Shown here one piece after another: positions 8,022 through 18,419 of a DNA stretch of 64,000 nt. The stretch lies in NCBI RefSeq assembly GCF_025151215.1, contig NZ_CP102286.1, positions 3,100,001 through 3,164,000 on the forward strand. Direction: 5' to 3'. The position numbers were made by a program, and so were the translations under genes. The notes beneath the pieces are model-generated. The model saw only the letters and a program-made list of their open reading frames with translations. It made no database searches and was not told the origin of the DNA. Source of the DNA: Parabacteroides merdae ATCC 43184 (GTDB lineage Bacteria > Bacteroidota > Bacteroidia > Bacteroidales > Tannerellaceae). Within the stretch, counting starts at the first letter, position 1, and every line of letters starts with the position of its first letter.

Positions 8022-10808
8022 TCAGAGTTTATCCTTTAAATATTTTCCCGTATAAGATGCCTCGCACATGGCCACCTCCTCCGGCGTTCCAGTGCAAACC
8101 AGATTTCCTCCGGCATTCCCACCTTCGGGGCCGAGATCTACCAGATAGTCGGCACATTTGATCACATCCATGTTATGTTCGATAATGACAACCGTATGAC
8201 CTTTATCGATCAGGGCATTGAAAGCCTTTAGCAACGTCTTGATATCATGGAAATGCAGGCCAGTCGTCGGCTCGTCAAAGACGAAAAGTGTCGGTTCCTG
8301 CTTCTCTTGACCCAAATAGTAAGCAAGTTTCACACGCTGGTTTTCACCACCGGACAAAGTGGATGAAGTCTGTCCGAGTTTGATATACCCCAACCCAACA
8401 TCCTGGAGGGGTTTCAACTTTTTGACAATCTTCTTTTCCTGTGATCCCGGATATTGTCCAAAGAACTCAATCGCCTGGTTCACGGTCATTTCCAGCATAT
8501 CATAGATACTCGCACCGTGATATTCGACATCGAGCACATCCTGTTTGAAGCGCTTGCCGTGGCAGGTTTCGCATTCGAGGGTGATATCGGCCATGAACTG
8601 CATCTCGACCGTGATCCTGCCTTCTCCTTTACATTCTTCACATCGCCCGCCTTCCTTATTAAAGGAGAAATAGGCAGCCGAATAGCCCATCTGCTTAGCC
8701 AAAGGCTGCTCACCGTAAAGTTTACGGATCTCATCATAGGCCCCGATATAGGTCACCGGGTTGGAACGGGAACTCTTTCCGATGGAGTTCTGGTCGACAA
8801 ACTCGATACTTTTGATCATGTGCATATCGCCTTCCAAGCCGGAACAGTCAACCATCAAGCGGGCAGCCTCGTCTAAATAATGCTTGACACCTTCGTAGAA
8901 AATATCACGCACGAGCGAACTTTTACCCGAACCGCTGACACCTGTTACGACTGTCATCACATTCAGGGGGAACTTCACATCAATCCCTTTCAAATTGTTT
9001 TTACGGGCACCTTTCACCTCGATATAATTATTCCAGGGACGACGATAAAGGGGCACTTCTATCTGGTCCTCTCCCGTCAGATACCGGACGGTATAGCTGT
9101 TGCTACTGGTTTTCAAATCGTCCACATCACCCTGATAGACCACTTCCCCACCCAGGCGACCGGCCTTCGGACCGATGTCGATAATGTAATCGGCCGCACG
9201 GATAATCTCTTCGTCATGCTCCACCACAACAACCGTATTACCTAATGCTTGCAATTGCCGGAGCACCTTGATCAGCAAATCGGTGTCACGAGAATGGAGC
9301 CCGATACTCGGCTCGTCCAATATATAAAGAGACCCGACCAAGCTACTCCCCAAAGAAGTCGCCAAATTGATACGCTGGCTTTCTCCTCCGGAAAGAGAGG
9401 AAGACAGGCGGTCAAGCGTCAGATAGCCCAACCCCACATCCAACAGGAATTGCAGGCGGTTAGTGATCTCCGTCAGCAAACGTTTGGCAATGGATGCCTC
9501 GTTCTCGTCAAGTCGAAGATTATCGAAAAAGGCTTTTGCTTCCGTGATCGGAAGGGTAACCAGTTCCGCAATATCCTTTCCCCCTACCTTTACATAAAGG
9601 GCTTCGGGACGCAGACGGGACCCTTTGCAAGTCGGGCAAACGGTCTTTCCACGATAACGCGCAAACATCACACGGTACTGTATCTTATACAGGTTCTCTT
9701 CCACAAATTTAAAAAAGTCATCGATGCCGTGCAGTCCGCGGGCACCGTGCCAAAGCAAGTCTTTCTCCTTTTGCGTCAGATCGTAATAAGGACGATGGAT
9801 CGGGAAGTTATATTTCTCGCTCTTCACTATAAACTCTTTCAGCCATTCTCCCATCACATCGCCTTTCCAGCAGACTACCGCTCCCTGGAAAACAGACAAG
9901 CTTTTATCCGGCACGACCAGATTTTCATCGATACCGAGCACCTTCCCGAAACCTTCGCAAGTCGGGCAGGCGCCTAACGGGTTATTAAAACTGAACATCA
10001 TATCGGTCGGTTCCTCGAACACCATACCATCGGCCTCGAATTTCTTGGAATATTCTTTTACAACCGTTCCTTCGGATGTGTAGATACGGATGATACAAGT
10101 ATCGTGCCCTTCAAAAAATGCCGTTTCGGCAGAATCAGCAAGACGGCTTTTCAATGTCTTGTCATCCGATACGACCAGACGGTCTATCAACAGTTCGATC
10201 ACCGGGTAGGAAAGCAATGCGTCATCCGCCAATACTTCACCGATACGGTAAACGGTCTCATTGATAGACAAACGGGTGTAACCTTCTTTTTGCAGGATTT
10301 CCAATTGTTCCTTGATACTGCGCCCATCCGGCAGGACGACAGGGGCGTATACGGCAAAACGAGTCCCGGCGGGATAACCCAAAACTTCTTTCACGATATC
10401 GCTCACCTGATGTTTCTTCACCTCCTTCCCCGACACGGGAGAGATGGTTTTCCCGATACGGGCATACAGGAGCCGAAGGTATTCGTATATCTCCGTAGAG
10501 GTTCCCACCGTCGAACGCGGGTTACGGGTGTTCACCTTTTGTTCGATGGCAATGGCAGGGGGAATACCTTTGATATAGTCGCATTCCGGCTTGCTCATAC
10601 GCCCCAGGAACTGACGGGCATAGGCCGAAAGGCTCTCCACATAGCGGCGCTGCCCCTCCGCATACAACGTATCAAATGCCAATGATGATTTTCCACTACC
10701 GGAAAGGCCGGTTATAACGACCAGTTTATCTCTGGGGATCTCGACATCGATATTTTTCAGGTTATTGATTCGAGCTCCTTTGATGAATATAGAATTGTTT
10801 TCGGACAT
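8022..10808 (-). CDS. uvrA: Excinuclease ABC subunit A
   Basis: Damage-recognition ATPase of nucleotide excision repair, cytosolic, partner of UvrB. The 928-residue protein has two ABC modules, each with a Walker A (GLSGSGKSS near residue 33 and GVSGSGKSS near 620) and a signature ([18 protein letters not shown]). It also has the zinc fingers CPTCEGFGK and CEECKGEGR with their partner cysteine pairs, and Walker B segments LYILDEPS and LFVFDEPT. Length and domain order are complete. A sigma-ABfr promoter lies at 10882-10912. The gene appears monocistronic. Confidence 0.98.
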   Translation of the reverse strand: MSENNSIFIKGARINNLKNIDVEIPRDKLVVITGLSGSGKSSLAFDTLYAEGQRRYVESLSAYARQFLGRMSKPECDYIKGIPPAIAIEQKVNTRNPRSTVGTSTEIYEYLRLLYARIGKTISPVSGKEVKKHQVSDIVKEVLGYPAGTRFAVYAPVVLPDGRSIKEQLEILQKEGYTRLSINETVYRIGEVLADDALLSYPVIELLIDRLVVSDDKTLKSRLADSAETAFFEGHDTCIIRIYTSEGTVVKEYSKKFEADGMVFEEPTDMMFSFNNPLGACPTCEGFGKVLGIDENLVVPDKSLSVFQGAVVCWKGDVMGEWLKEFIVKSEKYNFPIHRPYYDLTQKEKDLLWHGARGLHGIDDFFKFVEENLYKIQYRVMFARYRGKTVCPTCKGSRLRPEALYVKVGGKDIAELVTLPITEAKAFFDNLRLDENEASIAKRLLTEITNRLQFLLDVGLGYLTLDRLSSSLSGGESQRINLATSLGSSLVGSLYILDEPSIGLHSRDTDLLIKVLRQLQALGNTVVVVEHDEEIIRAADYIIDIGPKAGRLGGEVVYQGDVDDLKTSSNSYTVRYLTGEDQIEVPLYRRPWNNYIEVKGARKNNLKGIDVKFPLNVMTVVTGVSGSGKSSLVRDIFYEGVKHYLDEAARLMVDCSGLEGDMHMIKSIEFVDQNSIGKSSRSNPVTYIGAYDEIRKLYGEQPLAKQMGYSAAYFSFNKEGGRCEECKGEGRITVEMQFMADITLECETCHGKRFKQDVLDVEYHGASIYDMLEMTVNQAIEFFGQYPGSQEKKIVKKLKPLQDVGLGYIKLGQTSSTLSGGENQRVKLAYYLGQEKQEPTLFVFDEPTTGLHFHDIKTLLKAFNALIDKGHTVVIIEHNMDVIKCADYLVDLGPEGGNAGGNLVCTGTPEEVAMCEASYTGKYLKDKL

Positions 10809-10838
10809 AATGATGATTTATCAGCCTGACATATAGAC

Positions 10839-10864
10839 ACGGATTACACATCTGTGTAATCCGT
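10839..10864. repeat. Palindrome ACGGATTACACA / TGTGTAATCCGT
   Basis: Perfect 12-bp arms (10839-10850 and 10853-10864) with a two-base centre, inside the predicted uvrA 5' leader. It shares the ACGGATT core with the element at 21993-22050, so the two look like members of a dispersed repeat family. Confidence 0.7.
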
Positions 10865-10881
10865 ACCCAATATAAACAACG

Positions 10882-10912
10882 CAAAGGTAAAAAAGGATTG
10901 CCGTTTTGCCAA
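10882..10912 (-). promoter_or_regulatory. uvrA promoter (TTG-N20-TACCTTTG)
   Basis: Minus strand TTG (10910-10912), 20-base spacer, TACCTTTG (10882-10889). The transcript would carry the palindrome at 10839-10864 in its leader, about 70 bases ahead of the uvrA ATG. Confidence 0.75.
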
Positions 10913-10943
10913 GTAAACGACTGACATTCACATTCGGAAACAA

Positions 10944-13900
10944 TCAATTTACACATTCTATATAAACGGGGCCGACCAAGCCGGATTTCTGCAACGTATC
11001 GGTTGGTTTCCAGCTATTGCAGGGTGTCCAGGTTTTCCGTTCGGATTCCGGCAAACCACTGTCGCCGATCAAACGGTTCATCCAAGTGGTAACGACCTCT
11101 ATCTCGACTTTATTCTTTCCTTTACGAACCAAATCCGTGACATTTACCCGGTAGGGAGCCGTCCAGACACCACCGGCATACTGACCGTTGATCTTCACTT
11201 TTGCCATCACACCGACATCGTTCAGATTCAGATACAATTCGCCCTCAGGCTTCTTTTTCAACTTAAATTCCGTTTCGTACCAAATCGTACCGGAATAATA
11301 GCGGATATCGGGGTTCTCGTTCTTACTGATATCTTCCAGGCGGGCAAAGGTCTGGCTTGCGGGGCCTCTTCTCTTTTCCTCAAAGGATACTTTCCAGGGA
11401 GCATCCAGGCGGACAAGCGTCTGCAGAACCGGATAGTTTAGTTGTAACCCTGTCTCCTCTGCTTTTGTGGCCGACCGACGGAACACGATAAAAGCACTCT
11501 CATAAGGATACAACTTCAATGGAACGACTGTCCCCGCAGCTGTCACCTCATAGGCCGGAAGCGTACGAATACGGCCTGTTGTCGCATCCCACAATTCCGG
11601 TTGCCTTGAACGGATACGAAATTCCGGACGGATCTCAATCATCTCGTCTTTCTGGTTGGAGATAAAATAGATATCTGCATCTTCGGCAGAACGATGTCCA
11701 TAGAGAACCGGAGCATCTGCCGGCAATCCGCAATCCGGCACACAACCGATATGCTTCAAGGCCTCCTCCATTGTCATACCGAACAGCAATTCGCCCTTTC
11801 CTCTTTTGACAGCCTTCACACTTCGCCCGTCCAAACCGGACCATAATTCGCCGGCCAACTTTTCAACCTGCCTGTCAGCCGTCGGGAATGATTCTCCACT
11901 CGGCGAACGTTTCGGAGCCGGACCTAAGACAACTGCACCGTCTTCGATCAGTTTCTTGATCTTGGCAAGTAGTTCGGGACGCATGGTTTCAAGCTTCGGA
12001 AGTACCAGTATCCGGTATTGAGTGCCGTGAGGCAACGTCAGTAAACCGTCCTTTACAAAGAGGTCGCGCTCGATCACCTCGGCATTGATATAATCGAACT
12101 GGTAGCCTTTCGGCAGTTCAGGGTCTACGATACCGGTCATCTTGGGAGCATCTTCGCCGATGAAATAAGCGACATCGGCAATATTCAAGCCTTGTTGCAA
12201 CATATAGTTGACTCGTTTCAGATAGGATGTAAACAAATCCATCTGCGGATACCAGGTGTTCAGCCGGTTGAATTCGCTGCTGAACCAGGCGTTCATCCCC
12301 GGCTCCCGTTCTTCCGAAGGCTGCGAGATATAGACATGCAACAACGTATTATTGATTCCTTCCGTAAAGAAACGGTCGCCACGCTGTTTCATCATGGCAG
12401 GATAACAACTGAAAGGCGTCCCTCCACTGGTAAACGATTCGACCGAGATCTTCTGCTTTCCATAAATATGTCCGCAGGAAGAGGCGGCACGGTTCTCGAT
12501 ATTCCCTAAATCGCCAAAGCTCCAGAACTCACCTCCTATCTCGTCCGATTGTCCGCCATATTGCAGGAACTCACCGGGAAACCCCCAATGCCCGTAGTTT
12601 TCCAACCAGGTCGTCAAACCATATTTATGACAGACATCCCGTAAGCCGCCGACATAATCGTATGCGACCTTATCTGCGATCAGACGGCGCAAATCCCAAA
12701 GGAAACGGTCGGAACGATCCTCGCTCCCGACCACATATCCTTCATAAGCGGGAAGAAACGGTAACGGGTCATAGCCGTAACGCGCCTGGAATTCCGACAA
12801 GAAATCGTCGGTAAAGTTTTGTCCACCCGTTTCGTAACTATCTTGTACGACTACTTTCCAACAAGCACGGTCTTCAGCCGGAATACGACGGTAGATTTCA
12901 CCCATGAAAGCCTCGAAATGCGCTTCTACATGCTTGCGGCTCATCTTATCTATCTCCAGTCCGGTCGCTTCGGGATCAGCCGGGCTGTTCGTCACGCCCG
13001 TCGGGAGCATACCGGTACGCAGGATCGTCCATTCTCCCGCCGGAGCTTTCCAGATAAGGCGGTCTCCTTGCAAGAAAGCTGAAATATCCAATACTTTCCC
13101 CGGATCAATAACCAGAGAGGGATCACCCACTTCCGGTTGTACCGGCCACTGGTATTCATGCCAATAAGGAAGCGGAGTCTGAAACATCTTGGCTAATGTC
13201 TTTTCGGGATAACGTTCCACAGCAGGAAGGGACAAGAATTCCACCTCTCCCAATCCCATACCAGATGCCGTGTTAGCCAGTTCCAACCGGAACTCGCTTG
13301 CCGTCGTCTCCGGGACAGAGATAACAACCGGAGCATACGGATCGAAGCCGACATTCAAATTCGCATTGAAACGGTCGATCTTAAATTCGGACAGCATCCG
13401 ATAGCCTCCGTTCTCTTTTACTAATAAACGGGCATTGGTTTGAATCGGCTGACGGGCAGGGAAGATTTGCAAACTGCGTAAAGTAAACGGTTGGTCCGTC
13501 CTGAAATCAATCGCCACCGGCTTTTCGCTTTTTTCCGTAAAAAGCACGGCAGTCTCCTTATCTCCGTCAATCAGGCTGTTCAGGTTTTGCAAAGACATAG
13601 CAGATGTCACTTTTGCATTTGCCGCCGACAATCGGGTCGCTTTCTTTTCGACAGAGGGAAAAGCGATCACCCTCACATCCTGAAAGTCTTTATCGGGTTT
13701 CGCCAAAACCACTTCTACCTGTTTTCCTCCACTGACTTCCGCCTTTACCGATGCCAGATAACGCATCGCCTGCTCCGGTTTCACCCACGGACCGCCCGAC
13801 TGGCTCCATCCGGGTGAATTAAAGATACCGATCTCTATCCCTAACTCCGTCGCTGTTTTAAGGGCTGCATGCAATATCTTCCACCATTCTTCACTATAAA

Positions 13901-14171
13901 ACGGAACGGTCTTATAGGGCGTATGAATCCCTTCCAAGCCGATATTCCCGATAAAAGCCCGGTTGATCCCAGCTTCTTTCATCGAATACAGGTCCTTCTT
14001 CACTCCTTCTTCCGAGATATTCCCGGAGATCCAATACCAATAAACGGAAGTTTGTACTTTTTCAGCCGGATTCATAAAACCGGCCTCAAGTGCATTTTTA
14101 TCTTGCCCATTTCCCGTAAAAGGGACCAACAACGAAAGGCAAAGCAATGTTTTAAACAGAGGTTTTCTCAT
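10944..14171 (-). CDS. Secreted GH106-family glycosidase (alpha-L-rhamnosidase)
   Basis: A 1075-residue exported enzyme with an N-terminal signal peptide (MRKPLFKTLLCLSLLVPFTGNGQ). It has the GH106 opening: YWYWISGNISEEGVKKDL, then EAGINRAFIGNIG, GIFNSPGWSQSGGPW and a long TIM-barrel-like body (SYETGGQNFTDDF, WLENYGHWGFPGEF). The C-terminal part (YYSGTIWYETEF, LNLNDVGVMAKVKING) is a galactose-binding-like jelly roll typical of the family. It probably removes terminal rhamnose from plant or bacterial glycans in the periplasm. No SusCD pair is adjacent, so the source glycan is unknown. Confidence 0.88.
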   Translation of the reverse strand: MRKPLFKTLLCLSLLVPFTGNGQDKNALEAGFMNPAEKVQTSVYWYWISGNISEEGVKKDLYSMKEAGINRAFIGNIGLEGIHTPYKTVPFYSEEWWKILHAALKTATELGIEIGIFNSPGWSQSGGPWVKPEQAMRYLASVKAEVSGGKQVEVVLAKPDKDFQDVRVIAFPSVEKKATRLSAANAKVTSAMSLQNLNSLIDGDKETAVLFTEKSEKPVAIDFRTDQPFTLRSLQIFPARQPIQTNARLLVKENGGYRMLSEFKIDRFNANLNVGFDPYAPVVISVPETTASEFRLELANTASGMGLGEVEFLSLPAVERYPEKTLAKMFQTPLPYWHEYQWPVQPEVGDPSLVIDPGKVLDISAFLQGDRLIWKAPAGEWTILRTGMLPTGVTNSPADPEATGLEIDKMSRKHVEAHFEAFMGEIYRRIPAEDRACWKVVVQDSYETGGQNFTDDFLSEFQARYGYDPLPFLPAYEGYVVGSEDRSDRFLWDLRRLIADKVAYDYVGGLRDVCHKYGLTTWLENYGHWGFPGEFLQYGGQSDEIGGEFWSFGDLGNIENRAASSCGHIYGKQKISVESFTSGGTPFSCYPAMMKQRGDRFFTEGINNTLLHVYISQPSEEREPGMNAWFSSEFNRLNTWYPQMDLFTSYLKRVNYMLQQGLNIADVAYFIGEDAPKMTGIVDPELPKGYQFDYINAEVIERDLFVKDGLLTLPHGTQYRILVLPKLETMRPELLAKIKKLIEDGAVVLGPAPKRSPSGESFPTADRQVEKLAGELWSGLDGRSVKAVKRGKGELLFGMTMEEALKHIGCVPDCGLPADAPVLYGHRSAEDADIYFISNQKDEMIEIRPEFRIRSRQPELWDATTGRIRTLPAYEVTAAGTVVPLKLYPYESAFIVFRRSATKAEETGLQLNYPVLQTLVRLDAPWKVSFEEKRRGPASQTFARLEDISKNENPDIRYYSGTIWYETEFKLKKKPEGELYLNLNDVGVMAKVKINGQYAGGVWTAPYRVNVTDLVRKGKNKVEIEVVTTWMNRLIGDSGLPESERKTWTPCNSWKPTDTLQKSGLVGPVYIECVN

Positions 14172-14346
14172 GATCTGTTCTTTTTAAGATTCCGACGGTA
14201 AAAGTAGCAAGATTATCTTTCACCTCTGGTTTCTATATTGATTTATATCTTTTCAAAAATGCTTTTTCAAACAAGTTTTTATCCAGCATTATTTCCAAAA
14301 CCATTGTTTATAACATAAAAAACGATAGAGACTTTTAAACTTTTGC

Positions 14347-14354
14347 TATCTTTG
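14347..14354 (+). promoter_or_regulatory. -7 element TATCTTTG for the GHL10 gene
   Basis: A good -7 box about 60 bases before the chosen ATG at 14414, without a clear TTG at the expected distance. A start near 14360 rules out the longer frame beginning at 14354 and supports the ATG at 14414. Confidence 0.5.
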
Positions 14355-14413
14355 TGTCGGCTTGTACAAAGTATATAAGACAACAAACAAAAGAATCTCA
14401 AATCACAGACTTC

Positions 14414-15943
14414 ATGATGGCAAAACACCTCCGTCTGTTACTGATCTTGTTGCTTGGAGCAGTAACATCCTGTAAGACGACACAACAAATACCGCAGCAA
14501 CCGACTGGAAAAGAAGCGAAACGAGAATTTCGCGGAGCTTGGATACAGACAGCTTTCCAGGGAGAATATAAGGATATGACACCCGCACAAATGCGGAAAG
14601 ACTTTATCCGCAAGCTCAACTATCTGCAAAAATGCGGGATCAACGCTATCATCTTCCAGGTACGCCCGGAAGCCGACGCCTTCTATAAATCCGACATCGA
14701 ACCCTGGAGCCGTTTCTATACCGGCAGGCAGGGACTCGCCCCGGCCGGAGACTTCGATGTGACGGCCTTCCTGATCGAAGAATGCCACAAACGGAATATG
14801 GAATTCCACGCCTGGCTGAACCCTTATCGGGCAAGCACAGCCGGGAATACCCGTTTTGCCGATTCACATATATATAATAAGCATCCGGAATGGTTCGTGA
14901 CCTACAACAAGCAAATCCTGTTTGACCCGGGACTACCGGAAAGCCGGCAGTTCATCTGCCGAGTGGTACGGGATATCGTGAGCCGTTACGATATAGACGC
15001 GATCCATATGGATGACTATTTCTACCCCTATCCGGTAGCGGGCATGCCTTTCCCGGACGACAAAAGTTTTCAAAAATACGGATTGAACAAAGGATATAAA
15101 GTATCACAACGTGCAGAATGGCGAAGAGAAAATGTAAACAAGCTGATTCGTGAGATCAAGCGTACCATCCTATTATCCAAACCGTGGGTAAGATTCGGCA
15201 TCAGCCCGTTCGGCATCTACCGCAACAAAAAAAGCACACCCGACGGTTCAGGCAGCAACACCAACGGATTGCAAAACTACGACGACCTGTATGCCGATGT
15301 GGCACGCTGGGTAAAAGAGGGTTGGATAGACTATAACATTCCACAGATATATTGGGAGATCGGACATCCGGCTGCCGACTATATCACGCTGATCCAATGG
15401 TGGAACAAAAACGCGACGCGGGAAGGCACGCATCTGTATATCGGCCAAAACGTAGCACGTACCATGAAAGCAGACCAGCTCACCCGCAAAATGCTTTACG
15501 AACGTTCACTCTCGAAAGTAAAAGGCAATTGCTTTTGGCCTGCAAACGAAATACTCTGGAATAACAAAGGGGTGGCCGACAGCCTGAAACAGAACTACCA
15601 CCGTTATCCGGCATTGATCCCGGCCTACACCCATCTGCACAACCGGGCTCCGCAAGAGGTCAAGAAACTGAAAGCCGAATGGACTGCCCAGGGCTATATG
15701 TTGCACTGGCAGGCGGAACAGAGCAAGACCAATCCCGAATTGGCAAGCTATTTCGTCATTTACCGCTTCGAAAACAAGGAATCGGTCAATCTGGACGATC
15801 CTTCTAAGATCGTAGCGGTCACACGCGAGACGAACTATCTGCTACCCTACGACGACGGAAAGCGCAAATACCGTTATGTAGTCACAGCCGTAGATCGTTT
15901 CCATAATGAAAATCAAGGTAAAAGCAAAAAGGTAAAACTTTAA
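14414..15943 (+). CDS. GHL10 (DUF187) glycoside hydrolase-like lipoprotein
   Basis: A 509-residue lipoprotein: hydrophobic leader LLLILLLGAVTSC with the lipobox Cys, then a TIM-barrel of the glycosyl-hydrolase-like 10 family. Typical segments are EFRGAWIQTAF, CGINAIIFQVRPEADAFY, FHAWLNPYRAS, DAIHMDDYFYPYP and FGISPFGIYRN. The C-terminus (from about residue 420) looks like a fibronectin type III module. Related proteins act on bacterial cell-wall or exopolysaccharide glycans, but the activity here is not established. An AraC-type regulator starts 12 bases after its stop, suggesting a two-gene operon. MM at the start leaves 14414 or 14417 as the exact ATG. Confidence 0.88.
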   Translation: MMAKHLRLLLILLLGAVTSCKTTQQIPQQPTGKEAKREFRGAWIQTAFQGEYKDMTPAQMRKDFIRKLNYLQKCGINAIIFQVRPEADAFYKSDIEPWSRFYTGRQGLAPAGDFDVTAFLIEECHKRNMEFHAWLNPYRASTAGNTRFADSHIYNKHPEWFVTYNKQILFDPGLPESRQFICRVVRDIVSRYDIDAIHMDDYFYPYPVAGMPFPDDKSFQKYGLNKGYKVSQRAEWRRENVNKLIREIKRTILLSKPWVRFGISPFGIYRNKKSTPDGSGSNTNGLQNYDDLYADVARWVKEGWIDYNIPQIYWEIGHPAADYITLIQWWNKNATREGTHLYIGQNVARTMKADQLTRKMLYERSLSKVKGNCFWPANEILWNNKGVADSLKQNYHRYPALIPAYTHLHNRAPQEVKKLKAEWTAQGYMLHWQAEQSKTNPELASYFVIYRFENKESVNLDDPSKIVAVTRETNYLLPYDDGKRKYRYVVTAVDRFHNENQGKSKKVKL

Positions 15944-15955
15944 ATTCAGCCACGG

Positions 15956-16807
15956 ATGTCAGATTTTATCTGTCAGAAATATACAGACTGTTCTTCTTGC
16001 TCCCACTATCAGAAACAGATATTCAAATACCGTTCTTTCCCGAAAGGAATGATGATCCCGAAAGAACGGTGTTCACAAAATACGATCTATTTTCTGATAT
16101 CCGGCTCCGTTCGGGTAACCAGCGACGAGCATCCGGATACGGTATTTCACGACGGGCAGTTCATCATGCAGCCGATCGGTTCACGTGTAGAGTTCCACAT
16201 CCTGGAATCCACGGAATGCATCCTTTACCTGTTCGAGACTCCGCAAAACATTTGTACCGACCGTTTCAACAAAGGACTGGAACTGGCGAAAGAGTCTCCC
16301 ATGCTCCCTATCGTCATGGATATGTGTTTCCCTTTGCGCCTTTTTATCAACGGGCTCAAAATGTACCTCAACAACGAACTCCTGTGTGTGGAATTCCTGA
16401 AAGCCAAGCAGACGGAGTTGTATTTCCTGCTCAACTGCTATTATACATTGAAAGAGATCGCCAATTTTTATGCACCTATATATAGGTATAGCCAAACATT
16501 CCGCTACTTTGTCATGCAAAATTACCTGAAAGCGAAAGATGTCGAGTCTTTTGCTCAATTAGGAGGATACAGCACTATCACCTTCCGGCGTTTATTCAAA
16601 GATACGTTCGGAGAGCCAGCTTACCAATGGATGACCAAAAAGAAATGCCTGGATATACAAAACGACCTGATAACCACGAATGCAAGCATATCCGAGATCT
16701 GCTATAAGTACGGTTTCGAATCCTTGTCTAACTTTTCCCATTTCTGCCGGGCCAACTTCGGCAAATCTCCACGCGCCATCCGCAACGAAAGAGACGAAAA
16801 CGTGTAG
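15956..16807 (+). CDS. AraC-family transcriptional regulator
   Basis: A 283-residue cytosolic DNA-binding protein. The C-terminal 90 residues carry the two helix-turn-helix units of AraC: ESFAQLGGYSTITFRRLFKDTFG and ASISEICYKYGFESLSNFSHFCRANFGKSPRAIR. The N-terminal half resembles a cupin/cyclic-nucleotide-like sensor (IYFLISGSVRV, DGQFIMQPIGS) and has a Cys-rich start (CQKYTDCSSCSHY) that might sense metal or redox state. It lies 12 bases downstream of the GHL10 gene. The repeat array at 16928-17097 just downstream is a candidate DNA target. Ligand and regulon are unknown. Confidence 0.9.
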   Translation: MSDFICQKYTDCSSCSHYQKQIFKYRSFPKGMMIPKERCSQNTIYFLISGSVRVTSDEHPDTVFHDGQFIMQPIGSRVEFHILESTECILYLFETPQNICTDRFNKGLELAKESPMLPIVMDMCFPLRLFINGLKMYLNNELLCVEFLKAKQTELYFLLNCYYTLKEIANFYAPIYRYSQTFRYFVMQNYLKAKDVESFAQLGGYSTITFRRLFKDTFGEPAYQWMTKKKCLDIQNDLITTNASISEICYKYGFESLSNFSHFCRANFGKSPRAIRNERDENV

Positions 16808-16927
16808 AAATCAATCCATTTCATACATTCCAACCTTTTGATTAAAAAAGCAATTCATCCGGAATCTCCCACCCTCGCGGAACAACTAATCCGAAACATA
16901 CCCTAAACTAACTCGGAAGTCATAGTA

Positions 16928-17097
16928 AACTAAATCAAGACATACAGTATATTATTTATATGTAGTACTACTTATCGCAAATAGGTAGCACTACATATCG
17001 TCTATAGGTAGTACTACATATAGGCAATAGATAGTGACTACCAACAGATACTTTACTATATGTTATGAATTAGTTCTTGGGGTGTTTTGATTTAGTT
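16928..17097. repeat. 170-bp element with 15-bp inverted ends
   Basis: The left end AACTAAATCAAGACA (16928-16942) matches the reverse complement of the right end (17083-17097) at 14 of 15 positions. Between them lies the 23-bp tandem array. This could be a MITE-like non-autonomous element or an invertible or regulatory segment. Confidence 0.55.
16959..17050. repeat. Four tandem 23-bp repeats with palindromic core
   Basis: Copies at 16959-16981, 16982-17004, 17005-17027 and 17028-17050 have an exact 23-bp period. The core GTAGTACTAC is a perfect 10-bp palindrome in copies 1 and 3 and near-perfect in copies 2 and 4. There are no unique spacers, so it is not a CRISPR array. An operator array for a dimeric regulator is one reading. 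Confidence 0.85.
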
Positions 17098-17246
17098 GAT
17101 GGTATGAAACGGATTAATTTACCGGTCATCCCAGGCCGATCTCTCAGAGTGCCGCATATCGGAACCGACACCTATTTAAATATGTAAAATCTATATATTT
17201 ATAAACAGAATCGATACTGAATACACATTCGGACAGATTTATTGCA

Positions 17247-17254
17247 TATCTTTG
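17247..17254 (+). promoter_or_regulatory. -7 element TATCTTTG for the clostripain gene
   Basis: A consensus -7 box 30 bases before the ATG; no clear TTG -33 at 19-20 bases upstream. Confidence 0.5.
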
Positions 17255-17283
17255 TAGAATAAACTATTTAGTATTGGGGGTAT

Positions 17284-18411
17284 ATGAAATTTAAACTTAT
17301 CACTCTGTTTATCATCCTTTGCCTAGGATTCACAAGCTGCTCCGAGAACGAGACTCCGGAACCCCGGACAACCCGCACCATATTAGTCTATATGATGGCC
17401 AATAACAGCCTCAACAGCTTCGCCTCGAAAAACATAGAAAGCATGATAGAAGGAGCAACCAGCAAAAATCTCAACGGAGGAAACCTGATCGTTTATTATG
17501 CTCCCGCCGGTTCGCCCCCGGAACTTCTCCGGATAAAAGAAGAAAACGGTGTTGTCAAGAAAATCCATCTGAAGGACTATGAAAAGCAGAATTCGGCTGA
17601 TCCGGACGTGATGCGGAGCGTGATCGGCGAAGTGGTTTCACAATATCCGGCAGACAGTTACGGGTTGGTGTTATGGAGCCATGGGACAGCCTGGCTTCCT
17701 TCCGACTACCAGAATAAGCTGAAAGCGTTCGGACAGGACGGCAACAACTGGATGGAGATCGACGACCTGGCAAAGGGACTGCCAGATGATCTATTTGATT
17801 TTATCCTGTTCGATGCCTGCTACATGGCAAGCGTCGAATGCACTTATGAGCTTAGAAACAAAGCTGAATATATCTTAGCTTCTCCCACCGAAACAATGGC
17901 GGACGGATGGCCTTATGAAGAGATGATGCCGCAACTGTTCGCTACTGACCTGCAACTGGAAAAGGTTGGTGAAACATTCTACAACCATTACCTGAACAAT
18001 ACCTATCCGTATGCGACCGTATCGCTCACGAAAACAAGCGAACTGGATAATCTGAAAAGCGCAATACATGATATCTTGGCAGATAAGACCGAAAGCGATA
18101 TTTACAGTCTCGATCCAAAGAACATGCAAAGACTGGAATATTTATACCGTAGCCCAGGAATGCTTTATGACTTCAATGATTATATCAAGCAGTTGGCGAC
18201 AGCCGAACAATACGATCGTTTCATCAGTTGCCTGGATAAAGCAGTCGTCTACAAGGCCCATACGCCCAAATCCTACTACGCCGCCATAGGAAATGCGTTG
18301 CCGATCAAAAGCTATTGCGGCCTGACCATTTTCGTTCCGCAAGAATCTCTACCCAAAATGCTCGAATGGTATAAACAAAGAGTCGGCTGGTATAAGGCAG
18401 TTTATGAATAA
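17284..18411 (+). CDS. Clostripain-like (peptidase C11) lipoprotein
   Basis: A 375-residue cysteine peptidase exported as a lipoprotein (lipobox LGFTSC, Cys19). The C11 catalytic dyad is visible: His133 in GLVLWSHGTAW and Cys179 in LFDACYMASVE. Family members cleave after Arg or Lys and often self-process. Here the likely place of action is the periplasm or the outer-membrane surface. The length is typical of the Bacteroidales C11 group. It has its own -7 box upstream and converges with the lamin-tail gene 8 bases past its stop. The physiological substrate is unknown. Confidence 0.9.
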   Translation: MKFKLITLFIILCLGFTSCSENETPEPRTTRTILVYMMANNSLNSFASKNIESMIEGATSKNLNGGNLIVYYAPAGSPPELLRIKEENGVVKKIHLKDYEKQNSADPDVMRSVIGEVVSQYPADSYGLVLWSHGTAWLPSDYQNKLKAFGQDGNNWMEIDDLAKGLPDDLFDFILFDACYMASVECTYELRNKAEYILASPTETMADGWPYEEMMPQLFATDLQLEKVGETFYNHYLNNTYPYATVSLTKTSELDNLKSAIHDILADKTESDIYSLDPKNMQRLEYLYRSPGMLYDFNDYIKQLATAEQYDRFISCLDKAVVYKAHTPKSYYAAIGNALPIKSYCGLTIFVPQESLPKMLEWYKQRVGWYKAVYE

Positions 18412-18419
18412 ATCCTCTA

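Larger units (their letters stand above)
16808..17246. other. Intergenic region between AraC and clostripain genes
   Basis: No gene is visible. The stretch contains a 170-bp symmetric element (16928-17097) with an internal tandem array, described separately. The remainder is AT-rich with no recognisable signal until the -7 box of the protease gene. Confidence 0.6.

Noticed and set aside
16959..17050. CRISPR array
   Set aside because: Repeats are directly abutting with no unique spacers, only four units, and no cas genes nearby.
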